Part shown: positions 8,810 through 16,474 of the stretch, piece after piece
How positions within the stretch are numbered: the stretch's first letter is position 1
Layout of the letters: each line of letters begins with the position of its first letter
Assembly (NCBI GenBank): GCA_015655975.1
Contig: DVEP01000041.1
Location: 1-43,139, forward strand
Source of the DNA: Eubacterium sp.
GTDB taxonomy: Bacteria > Bacillota > Clostridia > Oscillospirales > Acutalibacteraceae
Direction of reading: 5' to 3'
Length of the DNA: 43,139 bases
Program-made: the position numbers and the translations under genes
The notes under the pieces: model-generated
Database searches by the model: none
Told to the model about the DNA's origin: nothing
The model's input: only the letters and a program-made list of their open reading frames with translations

Positions 8810-9885
8810 TGAGCAGATATGTTATTGAAAAAGAAAAATTAGTTCAAAATATAGATATTTTAAAAGAAAAAGCAAAAGTACAAATAATTGGCGTAGTTAA
8901 AGGAAACGGCTACGGTTTGGGAATTAAAGAATTTACTGCCGTACTGAAAGAAAACGGAATTAAAACTTTCGCAGTAACAGAAGTGAGAGATATTCCCGTA
9001 TTGAGAGAAATTCTCAAAGAAGAAGATATACTTGTCATGCGTTCTACCTGTATAAAAGATGAAATAGAAACTATCGTAAAATACAACTGCACGGCAACGG
9101 TAGGCTCTGTTGAAAGCGCAAAACTCTTAAATGAGATTTCAAAAAATGCAGGTAAAACAACAAAAGCCCACATAAAAATTGACACGGGTATGGGCAGGTA
9201 CGGTTTTCTGTCTTCACAAATCGACTCAATCATACCTCTTTATTCACTGGAAAACATCAATTTCACAGGAATTTACACACACTTTTCAAGCGCATTTACA
9301 AACGCTGAACTTACTGCCGCTCAACTCGAGATTTTCAAAGATGTTGTAAATCAACTTAAAAAAAGCGGAATAGATGTCGGAGTTATGCACGCCGCAAACT
9401 CTCCTGCGCTTTTAAACTGCAAAAGTGATGTATGCCTTGACGCAGTAAGAATAGGCTCGGCATTTACAGGCAGAGTTATCACAAAAAGCAATATGGGACT
9501 TAACAGAATAGGTATGCTTGAAGCAGAAATTGTCGAAACAAAAGATTTGCCGTCCGGCTACTCTGTCGGCTACAACGGAAAATTTAAAACTGAAAAGCCG
9601 ACAAAACTCGCAATCATTCCGTTTGGACACTACGACGGATTCGGTATAGAAAAAGCGCCCGAAGAATACAACCTGCACTCTGTTTTAAGCACCGCTAAAA
9701 AATACCTGAAAAAGCAAAAAATATGCGTTAGTGTAAACGGCAAAAAATTCGCCGTTGCAGGAGGAATAGGACTTTCACACACGGCAATAGATATTTCAGG
9801 CTCAGACATTAAAGCAGGAGATGTTGCAAAAGCAGATATTTCTCCGCTTTTCGTAAATCCTCAAATTGAGAGAATATATTTATGA
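8809..9885 (+). CDS. alr: Alanine racemase-family PLP enzyme, atypical active site
   Basis: Fold type III PLP enzyme of the alanine racemase family (358 aa). The PLP lysine is Lys31 in GVVKGNGYGLG and the opposing catalytic Tyr is Tyr255 in SVGYNGKF. TGMGRYGF, IYTHFSSA and AANSPALL are the other cofactor and substrate loops, and VRIGSAFTG matches the pyridine-N arginine region. The segment equivalent to GRVCMDQLMVDL of standard Alr reads GGIGLSHTAIDI, so the usual Cys-Met-Asp of the substrate pocket is missing. Substrate may therefore differ from alanine, or this may be a second, specialised racemase serving the adjacent FemX enzyme. Coupled to that gene by a 1-base overlap. Confidence 0.82.
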   Translation: MSRYVIEKEKLVQNIDILKEKAKVQIIGVVKGNGYGLGIKEFTAVLKENGIKTFAVTEVRDIPVLREILKEEDILVMRSTCIKDEIETIVKYNCTATVGSVESAKLLNEISKNAGKTTKAHIKIDTGMGRYGFLSSQIDSIIPLYSLENINFTGIYTHFSSAFTNAELTAAQLEIFKDVVNQLKKSGIDVGVMHAANSPALLNCKSDVCLDAVRIGSAFTGRVITKSNMGLNRIGMLEAEIVETKDLPSGYSVGYNGKFKTEKPTKLAIIPFGHYDGFGIEKAPEEYNLHSVLSTAKKYLKKQKICVSVNGKKFAVAGGIGLSHTAIDISGSDIKAGDVAKADISPLFVNPQIERIYL

Positions 9886-9890
9886 TATAA

Positions 9891-9922
9891 AAAAATCACA
9901 CCTTTTAAAAGGTGTGATTTTT
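9891..9922. terminator. Bidirectional terminator after alr and DUF1648 gene
   Basis: The arms AAAAATCACACC and GGTGTGATTTTT flank a self-complementary TTTTAAAA centre. A-run and T-run on both sides let it serve the plus-strand femX-alr unit and the minus-strand unit ending at 9923. Confidence 0.92.
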
Positions 9923-10399
9923 TTATTCTGTCTTTGCCTCTTTATATGCTTTTTGTACAAACAAAAACATTTCTGCAAAAAGCAGTATTAAAAACAAAAA
10001 GGTAAACCAAGACGGCAGTTTTTCAGCGCTGAATTCCGAAAACAAAATCAAAACCGATGTAAAGGAAACCATGGTAAGTTTCAGACAATTCAACATATCA
10101 AACATTGTTCTGTAAACAAGTTTTTGTGCTTTCTCACTTTTAGACTGAGGGACATTCCAAATCTTTGGATATTTACCTGCAACAGTCAAAAGAAGCCATA
10201 TACACCACGAAACTACGGGTAAAAATATCAGACTGTTTTTACTGCCGTAACTGTCGGGCTGACCTTTAAACCCATAGTGAGTAACAACTGTTTCGGGTAT
10301 ATCTTTCCAAAACAAAATCAGCGCCAAAGTTGTGACAGCAAGTATGATAAAAGAAAGAACATTGATTACTGTATCGCGTTTTAATTTTTCAATTACCAT
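9923..10399 (-). CDS. DUF1648 membrane protein
   Basis: Small integral membrane protein (158 aa) with about four predicted TM helices (roughly 13-32, 55-75, 95-118, 128-148). The segment LFWKDIPETVVTHYGFKGQPDSYGSKN, here between helices 1 and 2, is the DUF1648 signature ('LP..i..Hf...G.pd.w..k') seen in SdpI-like immunity proteins and many Firmicutes membrane proteins of unknown function. It follows the 696-residue gene by one base (TAG-T-ATG) and so is translated with it. No SdpI-specific C-terminal domain is present; a specific role cannot be assigned. Confidence 0.8.
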   Translation of the reverse strand: MVIEKLKRDTVINVLSFIILAVTTLALILFWKDIPETVVTHYGFKGQPDSYGSKNSLIFLPVVSWCIWLLLTVAGKYPKIWNVPQSKSEKAQKLVYRTMFDMLNCLKLTMVSFTSVLILFSEFSAEKLPSWFTFLFLILLFAEMFLFVQKAYKEAKTE

Positions 10400-10400
10400 A

Positions 10401-12491
10401 CTAAATTTTCACCTCATTCAAACCTTTTTTGAGTGAAATTTCTTTTTCGTTAAACGAAACGATTTTATCGGCAGTTGAAAAATAAACAACTGTTTTTACA
10501 TAAGTATCATTTGTTTTAAATTCGTTTTGAGATAATTTAAAACAATTATACATCTCGATTTGCCCGTTTTCTTTTTCATGAATGAAAGATTTACCGAAAA
10601 CGGTTTCACAAAGGCACTTAAAATGTTCGTGTACATCGTTATCACAACTGCCGCCGAAATCCTTTTTCCAAAAATACTTCACATTCAAATTTCTGATATA
10701 CTGAAATTGCAGTTTTTTATCGCTGTGTTTAAACCAGTCGGAAATCATAGGCAAATATTCTTCGCCGACAACAGATTTATCAAAGCCGACATTTGACTTT
10801 GTACAGTTACTTTTGAGTCTTTGACCGACTATACACGGGTCGGCAACAAACCCCCAGTTCAAATTGCCGTTTTCGTCAACACACTGCATACAGGCGCCCA
10901 TTGTATTCATTAAATCTTCAAGATATTCAAACTTTCCTGTCAGTAAGTACAAGTAATATGACGCATAGTTTTTCCAACTCGTCCAACCGTGAGGACAGTT
11001 GAGCATATTTGCAAAAAAGTTCAAATCATACCTTGCTTCCCAAAATCTGAGCGTACAGCCTCTGACTCTGCAATCGGGCAAAAAGTTTTGCTCAAGACAC
11101 CTGTGTTTTTTCATCAAAACTTCTGCACAATTTGTAAGAAATGTTTTTTCTTCTCCGTTCGGCAACAAAGTTGCAAGACAGCCTATTTGCAAACATTCAC
11201 AGGAAATCATACCGTCTTCAAAAGTCATTTGACCCTCTGTTTCAATATTGTCCATCAATTCGGCGAGATTTTTCACGGCACGATAAGCACTGTTGTAGTG
11301 AACTCGGCATCTTTCTGTCAAGCCTGCCGTATTTTCCGCAACTGACAATTCAAGCATAGATTTTGCAGGATAAATAACGCAAGTATAGTGAACTCCGTGA
11401 CTTCTGTAACTTCCGTCTGTACTCTGTAGTTTCATCAGCCAATCTGCCATATCATTTGCATAATTCAAATATTTCAAATCGTTTGTAAGCTCAAAAAAAT
11501 CAACAAGAAGCGAAATCAACGACGAAGCATTCTGCAATCTGTGAGGATACGCTTTTTTCTTTAATTTTCTATATCTGCTACCTTTTGTAAGCGTTTTAAA
11601 AAACGAGTCAAATTTTTTGCACAACTGCTTGGTATATTCGTCATTTTTTATAATTTGAGCGTACTGTGCCATAGTAAAAAAGCCGTACCAACTTTCACAA
11701 TGACTTCCGGGTTTTTGCTGACAGACATCTGCTTTTTCAGCGGCGCATTTTAAATAGTAAAACCAATCTTTTCTGACAAAAACGGACAATTCGGCAAAAT
11801 TATTATTTTTAATAAAGTTCAGTCCGTCAGGAAGATTTTCATCGTACTTTTTGCCGTCAATAAACAAACTTTCGCCTTTTTCAAGAGTGAACCTGTTAAC
11901 TCTCGGTATATGAATTTTTGAATATTTCTCGACAAAATCATGCAATTCGTTTTCATCGGAAACTCCGCTGTAATACAATTTAAAGCACAATGTTTCGCCG
12001 ATATTAAAAGCATTATTTTCAATATGTCTTGCAGGTTGCTTATATGAATTATAGAACTCAACACAACTCGTATAAATCCTATGCCCTACATCTCCGCCGA
12101 AACTCTTGTTATATTCATTTTTCCACGAAACTATTTTTGACGGCGAACAAACAGACAACATTTTACCGTTCGGAGCCATAAAGCAGGACCAAAATCCGTT
12201 TTTTTCACAACGCAAAGCAGTCGGGAAATACTTGTCATTCCACTGCGGATAACTTTCCATATATGTATCTATACCGAGTCTGAATCCGAATCTTTCAAAA
12301 TCAACTTTTACCTTAGGTGTAACCTCAACAAAGATTTCAAGCACTCCGTCATCAATCTTTTCTTTAACAGAAAATTCAAGACCGCACTTCTCATACTTTT
12401 CGCACTTATAAGGAATTAGTTGAATTTTTCCGTTTTTTTCAATGTAAAAGTTTTTACCGTACTCGTCGTTTCTGAAAACTGACTCTAACAT
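10401..12491 (-). CDS. Uncharacterised 696-aa protein, probable alpha/alpha-toroid carbohydrate-active type
   Basis: I do not recognise a named family. Residues 1-190 look beta-rich, with a segment ending in a glutamate-rich stretch. From about 235 to 600 the sequence is a run of paired helices with aromatic and glycine-rich links (CESWYGFFTMAQYAQ, LQSTDGSYRSHGVHY, CPHGWTSWKNYASYYLYLLTG), the look of an (alpha/alpha)6 toroid as in six-hairpin glycosidases and polysaccharide lyases. The end (about 655-696) is a short beta domain. There is no signal peptide, so it is probably cytoplasmic. It lies between an unknown membrane protein and a DUF1648 protein in one operon. The ATG has a modest RBS (CGGTG). 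Confidence 0.6.
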   Translation of the reverse strand: MLESVFRNDEYGKNFYIEKNGKIQLIPYKCEKYEKCGLEFSVKEKIDDGVLEIFVEVTPKVKVDFERFGFRLGIDTYMESYPQWNDKYFPTALRCEKNGFWSCFMAPNGKMLSVCSPSKIVSWKNEYNKSFGGDVGHRIYTSCVEFYNSYKQPARHIENNAFNIGETLCFKLYYSGVSDENELHDFVEKYSKIHIPRVNRFTLEKGESLFIDGKKYDENLPDGLNFIKNNNFAELSVFVRKDWFYYLKCAAEKADVCQQKPGSHCESWYGFFTMAQYAQIIKNDEYTKQLCKKFDSFFKTLTKGSRYRKLKKKAYPHRLQNASSLISLLVDFFELTNDLKYLNYANDMADWLMKLQSTDGSYRSHGVHYTCVIYPAKSMLELSVAENTAGLTERCRVHYNSAYRAVKNLAELMDNIETEGQMTFEDGMISCECLQIGCLATLLPNGEEKTFLTNCAEVLMKKHRCLEQNFLPDCRVRGCTLRFWEARYDLNFFANMLNCPHGWTSWKNYASYYLYLLTGKFEYLEDLMNTMGACMQCVDENGNLNWGFVADPCIVGQRLKSNCTKSNVGFDKSVVGEEYLPMISDWFKHSDKKLQFQYIRNLNVKYFWKKDFGGSCDNDVHEHFKCLCETVFGKSFIHEKENGQIEMYNCFKLSQNEFKTNDTYVKTVVYFSTADKIVSFNEKEISLKKGLNEVKI

Positions 12492-12512
12492 AAAAACACC
12501 GTTCTAATCTAA

Positions 12513-13040
12513 CTATTTGATTAGCCTTTCAAACCTTTTTTTCCATTTTTTATTATACAAAAGCGTTGCAATATCTATGAGCTTATCATAAACTAAGAAA
12601 AAAATATTTGCAAGCAAATACAACAAAACAATTCCGAATACGCCGAAAAATTCTTCAAACGGAATTTTAAACACATACACAAGCAAACACTCAGCAACAG
12701 TTATCGATACATTGAAAACGATAAACTTTGAAAAAAAGACAAAAAACTTTGAATTTATTTTTTCCAAAGCACTTTTAATTATAGGATAGTATCCGAAAAA
12801 TGATGCGTACAAAAGAGAACACTCTTTGTCCGTACTCAAAAACAATGTCAAAACAGAAGTTACAAAATAGACCAAAAAAGCCGTACCTTTGGACACACTT
12901 CTGCACAGAACTATCAAAAGCATTCCTGCGAAAACAGGCATAAGATATGAAAAAACGGAAGCAAATCCCGAAAAAAACAATATTGCAAAACTGAGCGCAC
13001 AAGTCATACCTGCAACTGCTACACGCAAAACAATTTTCAC
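12513..13040 (-). CDS. Uncharacterised Firmicutes multi-pass membrane protein
   Basis: The 175-residue protein has about five predicted TM helices. The central STDKECSLLYASFFGYYPIIKSALEK segment resembles a motif I recall from unnamed Clostridia membrane proteins with an ECF S-component-like look; that similarity is recollection, not a search result. I start it at the GTG 13040 because GAGGTG lies 7 bases upstream, whereas the in-frame TTG at 13046 would be too close to that site. A promoter precedes it. It is first in a three-gene minus-strand unit with the 696-residue protein (21-base gap) and the DUF1648 gene. Confidence 0.65.
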   Translation of the reverse strand: MKIVLRVAVAGMTCALSFAILFFSGFASVFSYLMPVFAGMLLIVLCRSVSKGTAFLVYFVTSVLTLFLSTDKECSLLYASFFGYYPIIKSALEKINSKFFVFFSKFIVFNVSITVAECLLVYVFKIPFEEFFGVFGIVLLYLLANIFFLVYDKLIDIATLLYNKKWKKRFERLIK

Positions 13041-13066
13041 TGCCAATCACCTCAACAATAAAATAT

Positions 13067-13095
13067 AAGATAACACAAACAGATAGTTTTGTAAA
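13067..13095 (-). promoter_or_regulatory. Promoter of the 13040-9923 operon
   Basis: Minus strand TTTACA (13095-13090), 17-base spacer, TATCTT (13072-13067); the ribosome site GAGGTG follows shortly after. It is divergent from the lipoprotein promoter at 13143-13171. Confidence 0.6.
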
Positions 13096-13142
13096 GATTT
13101 GTGAAATAATAGTAAACTATACAAAAATACAGCACATTCTCC

Positions 13143-13171
13143 TTTACTTTTTTGTTATTTCGATATATAAT
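13143..13171 (+). promoter_or_regulatory. Promoter of the lipoprotein gene
   Basis: TTTACT (13143-13148), 17-base spacer, TATAAT (13166-13171). Transcription would begin near 13178, downstream of the ATG at 13152 and at or past the next one near 13176, which supports the TTG at 13212 as the real start. Confidence 0.75.
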
Positions 13172-13211
13172 TACTATGCTTAATCTAAAAAACGGCGCCG
13201 AGGTGTTAAAT

Positions 13212-14042
13212 TTGAGAAACTCTGCAATAATTGCTTTATCAATAATAGTTGCAATCAGCGGAATTTTTGTCGCATGCTCATCTAAAAAAGAGCAACAAAC
13301 CGAAACAACAGACGGTTTATTTTCAGAAGAAGAAATCATCGGCGAAAACAATCTTGACATAACAGTAGAAACCGACAGTAAAAATGTTTCAAAAAACTCT
13401 GTACCTACTAAAAAAGAAATAAAAATTACAAATATCACCACAAATCCCGACAATACAAAAGGAAATTCAGGTGAAACAACCGCCACTGAATTGACAACAA
13501 ACAATGACGGAAATATTGTTCCTCTGACTGACGATACGGGAACAAAAGTCGAGTTTTCCGTAGATGACCAAAATAAAATTTGCTCTTTGCTTAACATTCC
13601 CAACATATATAAGTACAACTATGAAAACAAAAACGGTGTTCCTACCGAACTTGCAACACATGTTGCAGTCAGCATTTTGCACAGGTCAAGCACAGAAACA
13701 ACATTTCCTTCAGGCACCGTTGTGCTTGAACTTTTCAAATACTTTGGACAAACAGTTGTAGATTTCAAAGCAAATTGCAACAGTTCCGCTGCAAAAAGCG
13801 GTGCGCCTATAAGTTACACAAAAGCAAACGATATATTCACATCTTCGTCCGTTGAAGAAGAAACACATATCGTTACCTTTAAAGAAGCGTATCAATTAGA
13901 CGGCAACAACTACTATAAAATAGTCGGAACCGTAAAACCTCTTACAAAAAACTGCAAGGTTAAAACAGTAGTAGCGGTTGTTCAGAAAAACAAACTCGAT
14001 TTAAACTGTGGATTTAGTGTTAAAGGTCTGAAATGGATGTAA
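13212..14042 (+). CDS. Putative cell-envelope lipoprotein, unknown function
   Basis: The 276-residue protein begins at TTG 13212, with GAGGTG 6 bases upstream; an in-frame ATG at 13152 precedes the promoter-predicted start site and is rejected. The N-terminus is a hydrophobic signal (NSAIIALSIIVAISGIFVAC) ending at a probable lipidated Cys22. A low-complexity Thr/Asn/Glu-rich linker (about 23-105) leads to a folded C-terminal domain with alternating beta strands (about 110-276). I recognise no domain. It is monocistronic, with its own promoter and a strong shared terminator. It could be a sensor or adhesin-type surface protein, but nothing in the sequence decides this. Confidence 0.75.
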   Translation: MRNSAIIALSIIVAISGIFVACSSKKEQQTETTDGLFSEEEIIGENNLDITVETDSKNVSKNSVPTKKEIKITNITTNPDNTKGNSGETTATELTTNNDGNIVPLTDDTGTKVEFSVDDQNKICSLLNIPNIYKYNYENKNGVPTELATHVAVSILHRSSTETTFPSGTVVLELFKYFGQTVVDFKANCNSSAAKSGAPISYTKANDIFTSSSVEEETHIVTFKEAYQLDGNNYYKIVGTVKPLTKNCKVKTVVAVVQKNKLDLNCGFSVKGLKWM

Positions 14043-14073
14043 ACTGCCAAACACAAAATGTAATAAACGATAT

Positions 14074-14113
14074 AAAAAACAAGCGAAGAAAAAATTTCTT
14101 CGCTTGTTTTTTT
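14074..14113. terminator. Bidirectional terminator between lipoprotein gene and nfnB
   Basis: An 18-bp perfect stem (AACAAGCGAAGAAA / TTTCTTCGCTTGTT plus flanking A and T runs) with a 3-base loop lies between the convergent genes. Confidence 0.93.
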
Positions 14114-14117
14114 GCTG

Positions 14118-15506
14118 TTATTTATCAGAAAGATATTCGTCAATAGCTTTTGCGGCTTTTTTACCTGCGCCCATAGCAAGAATTACCGTAGCGGCACCTG
14201 TTACAGCGTCGCCTCCTGCATATACGCCCTCTTTTGTTGTCATTTCATTTTCATCAACAATTATTCCGCCGCGCTTGTTAACTTCCAAACCTTTTGTAGT
14301 TGACTTAATAAGCGGGTTCGGCGATGTACCGATTGACATAATAACACAATCAACATCGAGTACAAATTCACTGCCTTTTTTAGGAACAGGGCGTCTTCTT
14401 CCGCTTTCGTCGGGCTCTCCGAGTTCCATTTCAATACATTTAATTCCGCCTACAAAATGGTTTTCGTCAGGCAAAATTTCAACAGGATTACTCAAAAGTT
14501 TAAAGATAATTCCTTCTTCCTCTGCGTGTTCAACTTCTTCGCGTCTTGCAGGAAGTTCATCTTTCGACCTTCTGTAAACAATATATACATTTTCTGCGCC
14601 GAGTCTTTTTGCCGAACGAGCAGCATCCATAGCAACATTACCGCCGCCTACTACGGCAACATTTTTTGCATGTTTAATAGGTGTATGACTGTTTGGCAAA
14701 TATGCTTTCATTAAGTTTACTCTTGTCAAAAATTCATTTGCAGAATAAACACCGTTCAAACTTTCGCCCGGAATATTCATAAATCTCGGCAAACCTGCGC
14801 CCGAGCCTACAAATACGGCTTCAAAACCTTCTTCCTGCATAAGTTCATCTATTGTAATCGACTTTCCGATTACGACATTTGTTTGTATTTTGACACCTAT
14901 TTCTTTAAGTCCGTCAATTTCCTTGCTTACGATAGACTTCGGAAGTCTAAATTCAGGAATACCGTAAACCAAAACACCGCCCGCAACATGAAGCGCCTCA
15001 AATACAGTTACATCGTAGCCTTTTTTTGCTAAATCGCCTGCACAGGTCAAACTGCTCGGTCCCGAGCCGATAATAGCTACTTTATGTCCGTTTGATTTTG
15101 GTTTATTCGGCTTTTCGGTGCAGTGAGAGTTATGATAGTCTGCTACAAATCGCTCAAGACGACCTATTGCAACAGGTTCGTTTTTAATACCTCTTACGCA
15201 CTTGCCCTCGCACTGTGTTTCCTGCGGACAAACTCTTCCGCAAACAGCAGGCAAAGAACTGCTTTTTGCAATGATTTGGTATGCTTCTTCAAACTCGCCT
15301 GCTGCAACTTTTTGAATAAAAGCAGGAATATCTATTTGAACTGGACAACCGTTTCTGCAAAGCGGATTTTTACAATTAAGGCACCTTTCAGCCTCATTAA
15401 TAGCCATTTCTTCTGTATAGCCGAGCGCAACTTCATCGAAATTCTTATTTCTGACATTCGGCTCCTGACTCGGCATTGGGTTTCTGTCCGGTCTCATATT
15501 CGGCAT
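14118..15506 (-). CDS. nfnB: NfnB: NADPH-binding subunit of ferredoxin-NADP oxidoreductase (GltA-like)
   Basis: The 462-residue protein is of the glutamate synthase small-subunit family. The N-terminal Fe-S domain has CLNCKNPLCRNGCPVQ and CGRVCPQETQCEGKC, ligands for two [4Fe-4S] clusters. It is followed by the FAD site GSGPSSLTCAGDLAKKG (about 148-164) and the NADP site GGGNVAMDAARSAKRLG (about 287-303). On its own it would be called GltD-like, but no glutamate synthase large subunit is present, and it overlaps nfnA by one base (TAATG). That pairing defines NfnAB, the flavin-bifurcating NADH-dependent reduced ferredoxin:NADP+ oxidoreductase that feeds NADPH to fermentation and biosynthesis. 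Confidence 0.92.
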   Translation of the reverse strand: MPNMRPDRNPMPSQEPNVRNKNFDEVALGYTEEMAINEAERCLNCKNPLCRNGCPVQIDIPAFIQKVAAGEFEEAYQIIAKSSSLPAVCGRVCPQETQCEGKCVRGIKNEPVAIGRLERFVADYHNSHCTEKPNKPKSNGHKVAIIGSGPSSLTCAGDLAKKGYDVTVFEALHVAGGVLVYGIPEFRLPKSIVSKEIDGLKEIGVKIQTNVVIGKSITIDELMQEEGFEAVFVGSGAGLPRFMNIPGESLNGVYSANEFLTRVNLMKAYLPNSHTPIKHAKNVAVVGGGNVAMDAARSAKRLGAENVYIVYRRSKDELPARREEVEHAEEEGIIFKLLSNPVEILPDENHFVGGIKCIEMELGEPDESGRRRPVPKKGSEFVLDVDCVIMSIGTSPNPLIKSTTKGLEVNKRGGIIVDENEMTTKEGVYAGGDAVTGAATVILAMGAGKKAAKAIDEYLSDK

Positions 15507-16351
15507 TATTCTTCTACCTCCTTATTTAAAAGGTTACAAGATTCTTCTCTTTCAAAAGGTTTATACATTGCGGCTCTTTCCATAGCCTCGTCAAAATCTA
15601 CAAGATGACCGTCAAAGTCCGGACCGTCAACACAGGCAAACTTTGTTTCGCCGCCGACAGTCAAACGGCAACCGCCGCACATTCCTGTTCCGTCAACCAT
15701 AATCGGGTTCATCGAAACGATTGTTTTAACATCATACTTTTTAGTAACCTGACAAACAAACTTCATCATAATAAGCGGTCCGATAGTGATGACTTGGTCG
15801 TACTTTTCACCTGACACAATCAGTTCTTCAAGTGCATTTGTAACAAGACCTTTTTTACCGTAACTGCCGTCGTCTGTCATTACAACGAGTTTATCAGAAC
15901 AAGCGTCAAACTCATCTTCCAATATAAGCAAATCTTTGCTTCTGAAACCGATAATTGAATGAACTTCTGTACCGTTAGAGTGAAGCTTTTTAGCAATAGG
16001 CAACGCAATTGCGCAACCTACACCGCCGCCGACAATAGCAACTTTTTTCAAGCCTTCTGTTTCGGTAGCTTTTCCGAGAGGACCTACAAAATCGTGAATG
16101 AAATCGCCCTCATTTTTCTGATTTAATCTTTTAGTAGCTCCGCCCACAACTTGAAAAATGATGGTTACACTGCCGTTTTCTCTGTCATAGTCAGCAATAG
16201 TAAGCGGTACTCTTTCGCCGTCTTCGTCAACTCTCAAAATAATAAATTGACCCGGTTGCGCTTTTCTTGCGACAAACGGCGCCTCAACAACCATTTTTGT
16301 AACGGTTGGGTTTAATTCTTTTTTACTGATTATTTTATACATAAAAAGCAC
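15506..16351 (-). CDS. nfnA: NfnA: NADH/FAD subunit of ferredoxin-NADP oxidoreductase
   Basis: The 281-residue protein is of the ferredoxin-NADP reductase/PyrK-like family: FAD-binding barrel with ARKAQPGQFIILRVDEDGERVPLT (about 30-53), NAD-binding fold with VGGGVGCAIALPIAKKL (about 109-125), and a C-terminal cysteine motif TGMCGGCRLTVGGETKFACVDGP (about 223-245) that binds the [2Fe-2S] cluster. With NfnB it couples NADH and reduced ferredoxin oxidation to NADP+ reduction. It could alone be mistaken for PyrK or sulfide dehydrogenase beta; the overlapping NfnB gene settles it. RBS GGAGTGC, 6 bases before ATG. Confidence 0.92.
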   Translation of the reverse strand: MLFMYKIISKKELNPTVTKMVVEAPFVARKAQPGQFIILRVDEDGERVPLTIADYDRENGSVTIIFQVVGGATKRLNQKNEGDFIHDFVGPLGKATETEGLKKVAIVGGGVGCAIALPIAKKLHSNGTEVHSIIGFRSKDLLILEDEFDACSDKLVVMTDDGSYGKKGLVTNALEELIVSGEKYDQVITIGPLIMMKFVCQVTKKYDVKTIVSMNPIMVDGTGMCGGCRLTVGGETKFACVDGPDFDGHLVDFDEAMERAAMYKPFEREESCNLLNKEVEE

Positions 16352-16365
16352 TCCATAATAGAAAG

Positions 16366-16400
16366 TTCAGCGAAGTATTCAAAGAGAACACCTCGCTGAA
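16366..16400 (-). repeat. 15-bp inverted repeat at the nfnA transcription start
   Basis: TTCAGCGA-GGTGTTC, a 5-base loop, GAATACT-TCGCTGAA on the minus strand: 15 paired positions with two G-T pairs. Its upstream arm begins 2 bases after the -10 box, so it spans roughly -5 to +30. It could be an operator, or an RNA stem at the transcript's 5' end. Confidence 0.75.
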
Positions 16401-16401
16401 T

Positions 16402-16430
16402 ATTATATTATATACAAAAAATAATGTCAA
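16402..16430 (-). promoter_or_regulatory. Promoter of nfnAB
   Basis: Consensus TTGACA (16430-16425), 17-base spacer, TATAAT (16407-16402) on the minus strand. Predicted start near 16395, inside the inverted repeat. Confidence 0.85.
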
Positions 16431-16474
16431 ATTAATTAAAATTCACATTTTTACATATATTTTGTATATATCTG

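Noticed and set aside
13052..13618. 188-codon minus-strand open frame opposite the lipoprotein
   Set aside because: Ser/Val/Phe-rich translation without RBS; it covers two divergent promoters and the lipoprotein start.
14118..15506. Glutamate synthase small subunit (GltD)
   Set aside because: No large subunit is present and the gene overlaps an NfnA-type partner, so NfnB is the better call.
15123..15608. 161-codon plus-strand open frame across the nfnA/nfnB junction
   Set aside because: Antisense of two well-supported genes, with no RBS.
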